DNA of 64,000 bases from Niveispirillum lacus (GCF_002251795.1 NZ_NOXU01000031.1:434001-498000), one strand, 5' to 3'. Positions 37,844-46,635 are shown, numbered from the stretch's first letter. Numbers and translations: made by a program. Notes: a model not told the origin generated them from the sequence alone.

Positions 37844-39142
37844 TTAACCCCAGTAGCCGGTATCGAGGGCAGCACTGGGCAGCAGGCCAGACAGGGTGAC
37901 AGTGCCCAACCCCGTCACCGCGTCTGGCCGGTCATCGGCGTTCGGGCCCAGCCTGCTATTGCCGACCACATTCAAGGTTGTGTCGATCTGCCCGTCGCCA
38001 TTGATATCGATATCCACGCTGGTCCCGGTAAAGCGGCCATCATCGAGGGGCAGGGCGATGCCGCTACCGCCGGTCAGGATGGTCACGGTCCAATCATGGG
38101 TCCTGAAAATCAGGCGGTCGCCCTCGGTCACGGAAAAATCCCTGACCTGATCATGCAGGGTCACCGTGCCACCCTGTTCCGCCAGTGCCACCCAGTGGCC
38201 GACGAGATTGTCGGTAATGACAAAGCGGTCGGCGCCGTCACCACCATGGGCGACCGTCAACAGATCGATGACCAGCATATCATCCCCGTCTCCCCCGATC
38301 AGCGTGTCCCGTCCGCCGCCGCCGATCAGCGTGTCATTGCCAGCCCCACCGATCAGCAGATCATCGCCCTGGCTGCCGATCAGCAGATCATGCATCTCGC
38401 CGCCGCGCAGGGTCAGGGCCGGGACCGGGGGGGGAGGGGGTGCAGAAAGCGACAGAGTGTCAGCGTCGGCCAGTACCGATGTGATGGACATGGGAACAGT
38501 TAATCGCGTCCCGTCCGCCGACCGCAGTTCGGCGGCCAGTGTCTTGTCCGCCAGGATCAGGTCGGACGACCTGGTCAGCAGGGTCTGCATGCCGGCCTGT
38601 GAGCGGTCGCTCTCCTCCGTGCTGACCGGCAGCGGGGCATGTCTGAACGACAGGGGTCTTTCTGTCGCCGGGCTGGCACTCAATGCAAGCGCGGCAGGGG
38701 CCATGGCGTCGACCATCGCGGCATCGGCTGTTTCTGCCGCGATGGCCGGCTCTGTTGACAGGTAGAAATCCACCACCAGCGCCAGGGCCGCCAATACCCC
38801 AATATTCTGGGCCTCGGCGAACAGGTCCTGTCCGGACGCCTGGTTCAACAGGCGCCGCAGGTCATCACCCTCGACCAGAAGGTCGCGCGACATATCATGC
38901 ACCACAAAGGTGCCGCCAATACGGGCGACATGCACCAGCACATTGCCGGTCTTGGCATGGTAGATGACGAACCAGGGATCGCCCTGGTCACTGATCCCCA
39001 TTGCCGTCTCAATCTCGATCCTGTCCGCCGACAGGGAATCGGTCAGGCGGAACAACTCTGCCTTTTCCTGATTGGTCCAGTGGCCGCTCTGTCGGAGGGT
39101 CCGGATAAAGTTCAACAATTCGCCCAACTGCGCTCTCCCCAA
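37844..39142 (-). CDS. RTX (calcium-binding nonapeptide) repeat protein, module 1
   Basis: A 432-aa protein. The N-terminal about 120 residues form an unnamed domain shared with the paralogue at 40351 ([19 protein letters not shown], then GDPWFVIYHAKTGNVLVHVA). A low-complexity linker follows. Residues about 255-295 are four GGxGxDxLxGG repeats ([20 protein letters not shown]), expected to bind calcium. A cupin-like beta segment and an EF-hand-like DINGDGQID precede a C-terminus ending YWG. RTX repeats suggest type I secretion, but no transporter is nearby and no signal peptide is seen. It lies 21 bp downstream of an XRE gene, so the two are probably one operon. Confidence 0.82.
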   Translation of the reverse strand: MGRAQLGELLNFIRTLRQSGHWTNQEKAELFRLTDSLSADRIEIETAMGISDQGDPWFVIYHAKTGNVLVHVARIGGTFVVHDMSRDLLVEGDDLRRLLNQASGQDLFAEAQNIGVLAALALVVDFYLSTEPAIAAETADAAMVDAMAPAALALSASPATERPLSFRHAPLPVSTEESDRSQAGMQTLLTRSSDLILADKTLAAELRSADGTRLTVPMSITSVLADADTLSLSAPPPPPVPALTLRGGEMHDLLIGSQGDDLLIGGAGNDTLIGGGGRDTLIGGDGDDMLVIDLLTVAHGGDGADRFVITDNLVGHWVALAEQGGTVTLHDQVRDFSVTEGDRLIFRTHDWTVTILTGGSGIALPLDDGRFTGTSVDIDINGDGQIDTTLNVVGNSRLGPNADDRPDAVTGLGTVTLSGLLPSAALDTGYWG

Positions 39143-39163
39143 AAAACGCGTCGATCCGATGGT

Positions 39164-39505
39164 TCAGGCAGGAAGGCCGCCATCACCCGGAAACAGCAGG
39201 CGATAGACATCCGGTTCATAGAAACGCAGGAGCTGGCGGGCGAATTCTTGATGGGGAACCCCGACACAGTCCGCCCATTGTTCAAAATGTTCAGAGGGTA
39301 CGCGGCCATGGCCGCCTTCCACCTGGCTGACAAAGGTGTAGTAACGATAGCCCACCTGTTCAGCCAACTGCGCCTGGGTCATGCCCGCGGCCTCGCGCCG
39401 GGCAGACAGCCATTTGCCGGCCTGCTTGCGCAGTTCTTTGGTCAGTCTGGCTTTTGGATTGTCCACTCCTGCGGCCTTGCCCCGCTTCTCCGGCTCCATG
39501 GTCAT
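39164..39505 (-). CDS. XRE-family transcriptional regulator, module 1
   Basis: A 113-aa protein with a helix-turn-helix of Cro/CI type: KWLSARREAAGMTQAQLAEQ and VGYRYYTFVSQVEGGHGRVP. The C-terminal FYEPDVYRLLFPG is shared with the second copy at 41901. The ATG at 39505 has a GGAGG site at 5-nt spacing; longer frames upstream are unlikely. It precedes the RTX gene by 21 bp. The 33-bp element about 90 bp upstream may be its operator, with self-regulation as the simplest model, but this is inference. Confidence 0.88.
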   Translation of the reverse strand: MTMEPEKRGKAAGVDNPKARLTKELRKQAGKWLSARREAAGMTQAQLAEQVGYRYYTFVSQVEGGHGRVPSEHFEQWADCVGVPHQEFARQLLRFYEPDVYRLLFPGDGGLPA

Positions 39506-39575
39506 CACCGCCTCCACCCTCTGCTGGCTGCAAAGCTGGCATAGGGGTGGAACATGCGCAAGAATGAAATTCATA

Positions 39576-39628
39576 AATCATAGTTTCAAAAATGATTGAC
39601 AGCAAAATCATGTTTCAAGATTACTGGA
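39576..39628. promoter_or_regulatory. Conserved promoter/operator element, copy 1
   Basis: The segment 39596-39628 (TTGACA, 10 variable bases, GTTTCA, one base, GATTACTGGA) recurs with identical spacing at 42325. Just left of it, AATCAT...ATGATT (39576-39597) forms an inverted repeat around a second TTTCAA. The element lies between the divergent XRE gene and the small gene at 39706. It may carry a plus-strand promoter (TTGACA, 17 bp, GATTAC) and XRE binding sites. Confidence 0.5.
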
Positions 39629-39705
39629 TAACGCGATGGCGACGTTCGGGGGGGAACCTGACCGGCGTCCGGATCGTGCAACCCTGTTTGTTTATGGAGA
39701 ACACA

Positions 39706-40179
39706 ATGTTCGTGATTGACGGTACGCCGCCAATGACCGGCGAAATCCAGATTACCAGCCTGCTCTTGGGGCCGGCCGACGGCGACGTGACGATCCTGCC
39801 CTTCCCGTTGCCGGGTGATGAGGGATTGATCACCATTCTGCCGATCTTCGACGATAATTTCTTCGGCGTGCAGCCGCTCACGGTAGATTTTGATTTCAGC
39901 GCGCTGACACTCGGGAAGATTGACCTGTCCAGTCTGGACTGGACCAGCCTGCTGCCGTCAGAACTGGTCAGTACGGATGGGTTCGGTTTCCAGTCCTTTG
40001 TCCTTAACGATGATGGCGGCGTAACCCTGACATTGCTGGACGGGTCGTCCGTCCTGCTGGAACCGGCCGATCTTGCGGCTATTTCCTTTCCGGTGACGGG
40101 GGATGCGGGCCGTCTGGCCGTCGACCCGGTCACCCTGTCCGGTGCTGCGCTGGATGGGTTCAGCGCCGGCTGGATCTAA
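39706..40179 (+). CDS. Small acidic protein of unknown function
   Basis: A 157-aa, strongly acidic, beta-rich protein with hardly any Lys or Arg. It starts MFVIDGTPPMTGEIQITSLL and contains LPGDEGLITILPIFDDNFFG and a late VLLEPADLAAISFPVTGD. No known domain is recognised. A GGAGA site lies about 5 nt before ATG 39706. It is transcribed away from the XRE gene of module 1, probably from the conserved element at 39596. Its composition resembles calcium-rich secreted or surface proteins, which fits the RTX neighbours, but that is only a suggestion. No second copy exists in module 2. Confidence 0.55.
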   Translation: MFVIDGTPPMTGEIQITSLLLGPADGDVTILPFPLPGDEGLITILPIFDDNFFGVQPLTVDFDFSALTLGKIDLSSLDWTSLLPSELVSTDGFGFQSFVLNDDGGVTLTLLDGSSVLLEPADLAAISFPVTGDAGRLAVDPVTLSGAALDGFSAGWI

Positions 40180-40205
40180 CTCCCTGCGCCACCGGGGCCG
40201 CTACC

Positions 40206-40253
40206 GCGCCCGTTGGCGCGGGTACCACCGGTCAAGGCTTTTGACCGGTGGTA
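40206..40253. terminator. Hairpin pair between 39706 gene and RTX gene 2
   Basis: A perfect 13-bp inverted repeat (40223-40235 and 40241-40253, 5-nt loop) lies 44 bp after the stop of the acidic protein and about 100 bp before the convergent RTX gene end. A smaller GC hairpin precedes it. The T-tracts are short. Confidence 0.5.
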
Positions 40254-40350
40254 TCACAGGCAATGGAGGCCGGGCGGTGGGGCACGACACGACGGGGCAG
40301 GCCCCTCTGTCAGGATGGCATAGGCGATCCACGCGACGGGTTGAAGCGGG

Positions 40351-41865
40351 TTAGCCCCAATCATCGGCGGGCAGGCGACCCGCCAGGCCCAGAACATCGA
40401 AACCCATCACCGGGCTCGGGGCATCATCTCCGTCCAGTGACAGTTCATCGCTGTCGGAGGTGATGGGGCGCACAGAAATAATGATATCAATCTCGCCGTC
40501 ATTATCGGTGTCCAATTGGACCTCGGTCACTGGCGGTATGACGATATCCGGTTTCTGCGACGGTCCTGGCGGCAAAAGACTGCTGATGCCGGTCTCATCC
40601 CAGCCCGATGTGATGCCGACATCACCTTCGCCAGTTCCGTTGCCGCGGCCAGTCTCAAGTTCATCCCCCGGCTGGTCCGGGTCGCTGATCTTTGTACCGG
40701 AATTGGGGGGAGAGACCGGCCGGCTGGTCTGGATGAGATCGACCGTCACCTGCCACAGGTTCAGACGGAAGGACAACTGGTCGCCATCGGCGAAGCTGAA
40801 ATCCTTCACATGGTCAGAAAAGGCGACCTTTGTGCCGGCTTGGGTCAGGCTGACCCACTGGCTAAGCAGGCTGTCGGTCACCACGAACCGGTCGGAACCA
40901 GGACCGCCATAGGCAATGTCAGCAGCATCCAGCAGCAGCGTGTCATTGCCGGTGGCGCCGTCCAGCGTATCCCGGCCATCCCCACCGACCAGTGTATCGT
41001 CGCCCGACCCGCCGATCAGCAGATCATCGCCGTCACCGCCCAGCAGCAGATCATTGCCATCCCCGCCGTGCAGCGTGTCATTGCCGGCCCCGCCGCGTAC
41101 TGTGTCATTTCCGATGCTGCCGCTCAACTCCAGGGGAGGGAGGGCGGCACCATAGGGGGCGGCTGGTTCAGGACGGGCAGGGGCGGGGCTGGCGGCAGCC
41201 TGGCTGGGGCGTAAAGCGCCCGGTGACTGGCCAAAATGGCCGTCTGCCGCCGTCAGAATCAAACTTTCGCCCAGCACCGGTAGAACAGACCATTGTCCCT
41301 GCGCACGTTCACTGTTGCCGGGTCTGTCAGCGGCCTGGCTGTCAGGCGGCGGCAGGTCCTGCGGGGCGGAGAGGGTCGCGTCGACGGCAAAGGCCAGCGG
41401 CAGCTCGCTGCCCGTGTCGGGGCTGGCTTCGGCTCTTTCGGTATTGAGGAAAAAATCCACCACCAGCGTCAAGGCCGCCAGCACCACGATGTTATTGTAT
41501 CCACCACCCGCCAGTTCCGCTGCCTCCAGTCCCGAGGCCCGGTTGACCAGGCGGCGGAGATCACTGCCCTCCAGCAGCAGGTCACCCGACATGTCATGCA
41601 CAACAAACTTGCCGGCGATGCGGGCCACATGCACCAGCACATCGCCGGACGCCGCATCATACACAATGAACCATGGATCACCGCTGTCGCTGATCCCGGT
41701 CGCGGTTTCGATCCCGGACCCTTGGCCAGACAGTTCCTCGGCCAGACGGAAAAGCTCCGCCTTCTCCTGGTTGGTCCAGTAGCCGGTTTGCGTCACGGCC
41801 CTGATGAACCGCAGCACGTCGCCCAAATCCGCCCCCCTGCGGGTCGCGTCATCCGGGGTTCCCAC
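40351..41865 (-). CDS. RTX (calcium-binding nonapeptide) repeat protein, module 2
   Basis: A 504-aa paralogue of the protein at 37844. The shared N-terminal domain reads [19 protein letters not shown] and [20 protein letters not shown]. Five GGxGxDxLxGG repeats ([20 protein letters not shown] onward) lie about residues 255-305, followed by the same beta segment ([20 protein letters not shown]) and an EF-hand-like DTDNDGEID. The C-terminus ends LPADDWG. Compared with copy 1 the linker and the region after the repeats are longer. It follows its XRE partner by 35 bp. No type I secretion genes are present in the window. Confidence 0.82.
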   Translation of the reverse strand: MGTPDDATRRGADLGDVLRFIRAVTQTGYWTNQEKAELFRLAEELSGQGSGIETATGISDSGDPWFIVYDAASGDVLVHVARIAGKFVVHDMSGDLLLEGSDLRRLVNRASGLEAAELAGGGYNNIVVLAALTLVVDFFLNTERAEASPDTGSELPLAFAVDATLSAPQDLPPPDSQAADRPGNSERAQGQWSVLPVLGESLILTAADGHFGQSPGALRPSQAAASPAPARPEPAAPYGAALPPLELSGSIGNDTVRGGAGNDTLHGGDGNDLLLGGDGDDLLIGGSGDDTLVGGDGRDTLDGATGNDTLLLDAADIAYGGPGSDRFVVTDSLLSQWVSLTQAGTKVAFSDHVKDFSFADGDQLSFRLNLWQVTVDLIQTSRPVSPPNSGTKISDPDQPGDELETGRGNGTGEGDVGITSGWDETGISSLLPPGPSQKPDIVIPPVTEVQLDTDNDGEIDIIISVRPITSDSDELSLDGDDAPSPVMGFDVLGLAGRLPADDWG

Positions 41866-41900
41866 ACCCCGCCCGCGCCCCGTTACATCATGTCAACCAG

Positions 41901-42230
41901 TCAGCTTTCGCCTGGAAACAACAGACGATGGATTTCTGGTTCGTAGAATCCCAACAGTTTGCGGGCAAAGGCCTGTGGATCGACACCGATGGCCTGGGCC
42001 CAGAGTTCGAAATGTTCGGACGGCACACGGCCATGCCCGCCTTCAACCTGTGAGACGAAGGTGTAATAGCGGTAACCGACATGGTCGGCAACCTGCGCCT
42101 GGGTCACGCCAGCCTTCTCCCGCTGTGCGCTGAGCCAGCGACCAGCATCGCGCCGCATCTGACGCGTCAGCTTGGTCTTTTCACTTTCCTCGCCACGCGG
42201 TTTGGCGCGCGGAGTGGCGGCTGCGGCCAT
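41901..42230 (-). CDS. XRE-family transcriptional regulator, module 2
   Basis: A roughly 109-aa regulator closely similar to the copy at 39164. The HTH is seen as RWLSAQREKAGVTQAQVADH and VGYRYYTFVSQVEGGHGRVP, and the tail as GFYEPEIHRLLFPGE. The start is uncertain: ATG 42230 has a GGAG site 9 nt away, while ATG 42239 or a longer frame to 42269 is possible. Its order XRE then RTX, and the same upstream 33-bp element, show a tandem duplication of the whole module. Confidence 0.86.
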   Translation of the reverse strand: MAAAATPRAKPRGEESEKTKLTRQMRRDAGRWLSAQREKAGVTQAQVADHVGYRYYTFVSQVEGGHGRVPSEHFELWAQAIGVDPQAFARKLLGFYEPEIHRLLFPGES

Positions 42231-42324
42231 TCTCGACATCTCCGAACTAGACAGGTCAGAAGGTCGCACGGGCCAGCGGTGCGGGCAAGCGACAAAATTT
42301 CAGCTTCGCTCATTATAAATTTGC

Positions 42325-42357
42325 TTGACATAAACTCGCTGTTTCAGGATTACTGGA
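42325..42357. promoter_or_regulatory. Conserved promoter/operator element, copy 2
   Basis: This repeats copy 1 at 39596: TTGACA, 10 bases, GTTTCA, one base, GATTACTGGA, total 33 bp with the same spacing. It lies about 95 bp upstream of the divergent XRE gene of module 2. On the plus strand it faces 600 bp without a clear gene. Confidence 0.5.
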
Positions 42358-42401
42358 CTTGTTCAAGGCACCGAGAGCATCGCCCCTGTCTCTGGTTCCT
42401 T

Positions 42402-42583
42402 GGACAAAAGCCCCGGGGGCGGCTTTGTCCGCCTCCGGGACTTCCTCAGGATACTGTCGATGTGGATCCCATCGCGCACCGACAGCCAAGGCGCCGATAC
42501 CCTGTGATGCCCCAATTGCGCGGTATCGGGTGACGGGCCGGTCGGGGAACCTATCGCCCCTTGGAACCCCGACCGGCCTGTCA
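42402..42583. other. Non-coding stretch with three successive inverted repeats
   Basis: Within the 730-bp gap between module 2 and the MCP/Cache gene three hairpins can be drawn. One is at 42402-42430 (about 10 bp), one at 42495-42528 (CGATACC/GGTATCG) and a long one at 42531-42583 (17-bp arms with a single G-T pair). No convincing reading frame covers them. They could form a structured RNA or be remnants of a mobile element; nothing identifies which. Confidence 0.4.
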
Positions 42584-42961
42584 CATGTCCTTTGCAACTG
42601 ATCCGGGATGATCTCGGCCATCTGCCTATCCCCAAGGTGCGGGTGTCAACTGTTGCCGGCGCTGCCGATCCCCCGCAGTGGGTATGCAAATACGGCATGT
42701 CAGGGTTCAAACCCTTTTCCCGGCTGGTAAAATCAGAAAATGCTGTTCCAAGGGCTTTTTTGCCTATTGTTTCAATTGTAACCGCCAGTGCCGGCGGCAG
42801 TTTATGCTGATATGCCTAAAAAATGGGCATTAGAAACTTTCGTACCGCAGAGCCGAAATAAGACTTCGTTTAAAAGTCAAAGGGTTACGTTTTAGAAGCG
42901 GTCGGGCATACAAATTGCTCTCCAGTCTTATGGAATAGTTGCGCAAGGTAAGGGCACGCTC

Positions 42962-43996
42962 ATGGATAACAGCCTCATCGACCTGACCCGGAATGTGCTT
43001 GATGTCGCAAGCCAGAAGGTTTCCGCCATCGAGGATATCAACCGCACCACTAAGATGCTGGCCTTTAACGCCTTGATCGAAGCAGGGCGCGCGGGTGACG
43101 CAGGGCGTGGTTTTGCGGTCGTCGCCAATGAAGTGAACTCCATTTCCCGTCAAGTCAGTGTGGTCGCCAGCGAACTCCGCTCAGAAATTGGGCAACTGGT
43201 CGATCGCATGGCGACAGTGGGGGAGGACCTGATGGTCCGGTTCCGCGGGCAACGACTGGCTGATCTCGCCCTGAACATGATCGAGATCATCGACCGCAAT
43301 CTGTATGAGCGGTCTTGTGACGTGCGCTGGTGGGCGACAGACAAGGCGCTGGTTGATTGCCTGGCGTTCCCGTCTGCCGATGCCGCCAGCTTTGCATCCT
43401 CCCGGCTCGGCGTGATCCTCGATAGTTACACCGTCTATCTCGACCTGTGGGTCGCCGATCGGCAGGGCAAGGTGGTTGCCACTGGTCGCCCCCGGCGGTT
43501 CCCGCATGCGGTGGGTACCAATGTCGCCAACGAACCCTGGTTCCGGCAGGCCCTCAATACCAGGGATGGCTCTGACTTTGCCGTTGTTGATGTCACTGCG
43601 AATCCGGTGCTGGACGGGCGGACCGTTGCTACCTATTCCACCGCTGTCCGCCGTGACGGTGCTGTGGATGGCGAGGTGATCGGCGCCATGGGCATTTTCT
43701 TCGACTGGGAACCGCAGGCCCGTGCGGTGACGACGGGTGTTCGTCTGGACCGGAGCGAGGAGGCGCAGACGCGCTGTCTGCTGGTTGATGCTGCCGGACG
43801 GATCATCTCGTCCTCTGACGGGCGCGGCCAGTTGACCGAAAGCTTCCCGCTGGAGACGCAGGGGCGGTCGATGGGACATTACATAGACAAATACGGCCGG
43901 TTGGTCGGATTCGCCCTAACGCCGGGCTACGAAACCTACCGTGGCCTGGGATGGTACGGCGTCATTGTCCAGACCGGTGGCGAGACCGCACACTGA
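42962..43996 (+). CDS. Soluble protein with short MCP tip and C-terminal Cache-like domain
   Basis: A 344-aa protein. Only about 70 residues of the chemoreceptor signalling hairpin are present ([20 protein letters not shown], then FAVVANEVNSIS). The rest is a single Cache/PDC-type sensor: LDLWVADRQGKVVATGRPRR, VANEPWFRQALNTRDG, DGRTVATYSTAVRRDG and a final YRGLGWYGVIVQT. There is no membrane segment, and an in-frame stop near 42890 shows that no longer upstream part exists. AAGGTAAGGG precedes the ATG. Its order (signal then sensor) matches the soluble MCP at 28773. Whether it still interacts with CheA/CheW is unknown. Confidence 0.82.
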   Translation: MDNSLIDLTRNVLDVASQKVSAIEDINRTTKMLAFNALIEAGRAGDAGRGFAVVANEVNSISRQVSVVASELRSEIGQLVDRMATVGEDLMVRFRGQRLADLALNMIEIIDRNLYERSCDVRWWATDKALVDCLAFPSADAASFASSRLGVILDSYTVYLDLWVADRQGKVVATGRPRRFPHAVGTNVANEPWFRQALNTRDGSDFAVVDVTANPVLDGRTVATYSTAVRRDGAVDGEVIGAMGIFFDWEPQARAVTTGVRLDRSEEAQTRCLLVDAAGRIISSSDGRGQLTESFPLETQGRSMGHYIDKYGRLVGFALTPGYETYRGLGWYGVIVQTGGETAH

Positions 43997-44056
43997 CCGC
44001 GATGTGAAGCTGGGCAGTCCACCGCCAAGAACCGGACTATCCCCGTAACAGCGATA

Positions 44057-44094
44057 AAAAGGCGTCGACCAGAGGGTCGGCGCCTTTTCTTTTC
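44057..44094 (+). terminator. Rho-independent terminator of the MCP/Cache gene
   Basis: A 14-bp stem with an AGAG loop and one G-T pair (arms 44057-44070 and 44075-44088) ends in TTTTCTTTT, 60 bp past the stop. Confidence 0.88.
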
Positions 44095-44337
44095 GCCCCC
44101 CTATGCCGGGCTGGCGAAAACGGTATCACCGTTACATCTCCTTCGTTGGGCGAACCAATATCTGCCTTGGCGCGCCGGGGGGCACGTTTGGAAAGGGGAT
44201 GTTGGCGGCCTCTGTGACCTGAATCCATATTCGTGTTGCGGTGCAATAGGTATCGACTTTGGTCGATGGCCGGATAAGTGGCGGTTTACCTTGCATGCGT
44301 TAGAACCTGTCCGCATGGCGCCTGTACGATTTTGCAC

Positions 44338-44366
44338 TTGCACAATGATCATGAGGCGCGCATAGT
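44338..44366 (+). promoter_or_regulatory. Sigma-70-like promoter for the candidate sRNA
   Basis: TTGCAC (44338-44343) and CATAGT (44361-44366) are spaced by exactly 17 bp and stand directly before a stretch that ends in a strong terminator but carries no reading frame. Confidence 0.55.
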
Positions 44367-44372
44367 CTGTCT

Positions 44373-44462
44373 CGCGACACGGCCCTATGCCCTCTGTCGT
44401 AACGCACTTCTTGGGCGTTTCCTCCCTAAACTCAGGCCGTGGCTATGCCACGGCCTTTTTTT
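44373..44462 (+). ncRNA. Candidate small RNA with anti-Shine-Dalgarno segment
   Basis: About 90 nt from the expected transcription start to the end of a T7 tract. Three hairpins can be drawn: CGACA/TGTCG near the 5' end, AACGC/GCGTT in the middle, and a perfect 9-bp GGCCGTGGC/GCCACGGCC terminator stem with a TAT loop (44435-44455). Between the second and third is an unpaired TTTCCTCCCTAAACT, complementary to ribosome-binding sites, as seen in alphaproteobacterial sRNAs such as the AbcR or 'cuckoo' groups. I cannot assign it to a family. The 555-bp gap around it (43997-44551) has no other gene; 44095-44337 shows nothing I can name. Confidence 0.5.
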
Positions 44463-44551
44463 CTGCCCACGATGTAGTGAAATTACTGGTATGGCAGGGT
44501 AAATGACGTTGCCCAACAGGGTCGGGCAACGTTTGGGCGGCGCTGGCCGGA

Positions 44552-45220
44552 TCAAGCCGTGGTCTTGGCGTATTTCACTGAACATCCATAGGCGCGGGTG
44601 CTGCTGACCGCGACCGGCCTGCCAGCCGCGATATCGGCCAGGGCGGCACGGACATAGTTTTTGGATCCGGGGATATCTGCCTTATCGGCAGTCGGCTTGT
44701 CATCAATGGCACCGTCATAGAGCAGGGTGCCATCCGTTCCGATAATGTACATATGCGGTGTGGTCTTGGCCCCAAACGCACGGCCGATCGTGCCAGTGGG
44801 GTCCAGGATGGTGGTCGTGGCCGCCCATTTTTCCGATGCGGCGCGGGCCTTGGCGTCAGCGGGACTGACATGGCCCTGCTCACCGGGGGCGGAACTGATG
44901 ATGGTCAGCCACACGGCACCGGCCTTGGTGGCTTCGGCCTGCACGGCCTGCATGTTGCCCGAATCATAATGTTTGCGGACAAACGGGCAGCCATGGTTGG
45001 TCCATTCCAGGACCACCAGTTTGCCCTTGTAATCGGCCAGCGACACCGCAGCACCATCGACATTGGTGCCGGAGAAGGCAGGGGCCGCCTGCCCAACGAC
45101 AGCGGCCGCGGCCGCGGGCGCGGCAAGTGCCGGCAGGGACAGCAGCGGCGCTACGATGCCGGCGCCCGCCACAGTGGCGGTACTGTTCAGGAAGGAGCGG
45201 CGGGTAAGACGAAACGACAT
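44552..45220 (-). CDS. Tat-exported thioredoxin-like/AhpC-TSA family protein
   Basis: A 222-aa protein. The N-terminus has a twin-arginine signal (LTRRSFLNSTATVAGAGIVA, cleavage near ALAAPA). A redoxin fold follows, with SLADYKGKLVVLEWTNHGCP and FVRKHYDSGNMQAVQ: a single cysteine at the expected active-site place, no CXXC. Further on come DPTGTIGRAFGAKTTPHMYI and a C-terminal AYGCSVKY with a second Cys. Such proteins are annotated as redoxin-domain or peroxiredoxin-like; a periplasmic thiol role is likely. The ATG at 45220 follows a GGGAGG site. Confidence 0.88.
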   Translation of the reverse strand: MSFRLTRRSFLNSTATVAGAGIVAPLLSLPALAAPAAAAAVVGQAAPAFSGTNVDGAAVSLADYKGKLVVLEWTNHGCPFVRKHYDSGNMQAVQAEATKAGAVWLTIISSAPGEQGHVSPADAKARAASEKWAATTTILDPTGTIGRAFGAKTTPHMYIIGTDGTLLYDGAIDDKPTADKADIPGSKNYVRAALADIAAGRPVAVSSTRAYGCSVKYAKTTA

Positions 45221-45330
45221 GACAGGCCTCCCGTTCTTGGTTGACGCCATGATCTGGTGTCGCCTTTGGGAAAGATCAAACCCCGCCTGCCCGGAAAACC
45301 CCTGATTTTGAGGGTGAACAGGCTGTTTCC

Positions 45331-46635
45331 TCAGATCACCCGGCGCAGGGCCGCCAGGAATGCCCCCATTGACTGACCCAACTGCCCCGACTGGTGCGAT
45401 AGGCGGCCAGCAGAGCCCAGAACCTGGGTCGACGCGGCACCGGTTTCGGATGCGGCCCGGGTGACCTGGGCAATCCTTTCCGAAACCGAGCGTGTTCCAA
45501 CGGCCGCCTGTTCGACATTGCGGGCGATCTCGGCGGTGGCGGCGCCCTGTTCCTCCACAGCGGCGGCGATATTGACGGTGGTGCCATTCACATCGGCGAT
45601 GACCTGGGTGATTTCGTTGATGCTGTCGACGGCCGACTGGGTTGCAGCCTGGATGTCAGCCACCTGGGTCTGGATATCCTCTGTGGCGCGGGCCGTCTGC
45701 CCGGCCAGATTTTTCACCTCCGACGCGACCACCGCAAAGCCTTTCCCGGCCTCACCGGCGCGTGCAGCCTCAATGGTGGCGTTCAGGGCCAGCAGGTTGG
45801 TCTGGGCGGCGATTTCCTGGATCAGGCCCACAACCTCGCCAATACGCAGGGCAGCGGCGGACAGGGTGGCGACGCGATCATTGGCGGCGCGGGCCCGTCC
45901 CACAGCAGCATTGGTGATATCGCGCGAACGATCAACCTGATCGGTGATTGACCGGATGGCAGCGCTTAGTTCTTCGGCGGCGGCAGCCACCGTCTGCACA
46001 TTGGAACTGGCCTGTTCAGCGGCAGAGGCGACAGCCATGCTTTCATGGTTGGTCCCTTCTGCTGCGTGGGTCATCGTATCGGCGGCACTTTCCATTTCGC
46101 GGGCGGCGCGGCCCAGATCGTCGGCAACGGCCTTGATCGTGTTTTCAAATTCGTCCGCGATACGGCGGAAACCCGTGACCTTTTCCGCCATGGCCGTATT
46201 GGCGGCATTGATGGCGCGGCTGCCGACCAGGAACGTACCCAGCATGCCCTTTTCAATGACCCGGCGATGATAGTTCTGATTGGTGATGGCCTGCAAAGAC
46301 GCCGTCGCTTCACGGACGAAAGCATCGGCCCGGTCGGTGGCATCGTTGATCCGATGCAACAGCTCGCCCAGGGCTCCCCCCTCCTGAATGCCGATCACCC
46401 GCGCTTCGTAATCACCGCCGGCCAAACGCGCCAGCACCTGACCTGCAGATTGCAGCACCTGATCGACGCGGCCCAGAAAGTAAAAGCTGGCCAGGGCCGC
46501 CAGCAGGGTGATGACCCCGCCGGCTATGGCCAGCGTATCCTGGTCCAGTAGATTGCCGCCCAGATTGATCACCGACCCGATCAGCACGGCCACACCCGTC
46601 AGCCGGGCTTTAGAGAGAGAAGATGAGTTGTTCAT
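45331..46635 (-). CDS. Methyl-accepting chemotaxis protein, CetA/Aer-like membrane subunit
   Basis: A 434-aa receptor. Two closely spaced N-terminal membrane helices ([19 protein letters not shown] and [20 protein letters not shown]) form a hairpin with no periplasmic sensor, as in Aer and CetA. A HAMP-like region follows ([20 protein letters not shown]). The signalling tip is [20 protein letters not shown] and [20 protein letters not shown]. Its start lies 26 bp inside the upstream PAS gene, so the two are translationally coupled and together look like a split Aer (CetB PAS plus CetA MCP) energy-taxis receptor. Confidence 0.9.
   Translation of the reverse strand: MNNSSSLSKARLTGVAVLIGSVINLGGNLLDQDTLAIAGGVITLLAALASFYFLGRVDQVLQSAGQVLARLAGGDYEARVIGIQEGGALGELLHRINDATDRADAFVREATASLQAITNQNYHRRVIEKGMLGTFLVGSRAINAANTAMAEKVTGFRRIADEFENTIKAVADDLGRAAREMESAADTMTHAAEGTNHESMAVASAAEQASSNVQTVAAAAEELSAAIRSITDQVDRSRDITNAAVGRARAANDRVATLSAAALRIGEVVGLIQEIAAQTNLLALNATIEAARAGEAGKGFAVVASEVKNLAGQTARATEDIQTQVADIQAATQSAVDSINEITQVIADVNGTTVNIAAAVEEQGAATAEIARNVEQAAVGTRSVSERIAQVTRAASETGAASTQVLGSAGRLSHQSGQLGQSMGAFLAALRRVI

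Noticed and set aside
42359..42601. 80-codon plus-strand frame in the hairpin region
   Set aside because: Low-complexity Pro/Ala/Ser frame over inverted repeats, no start signal; hairpins explain the sequence better.
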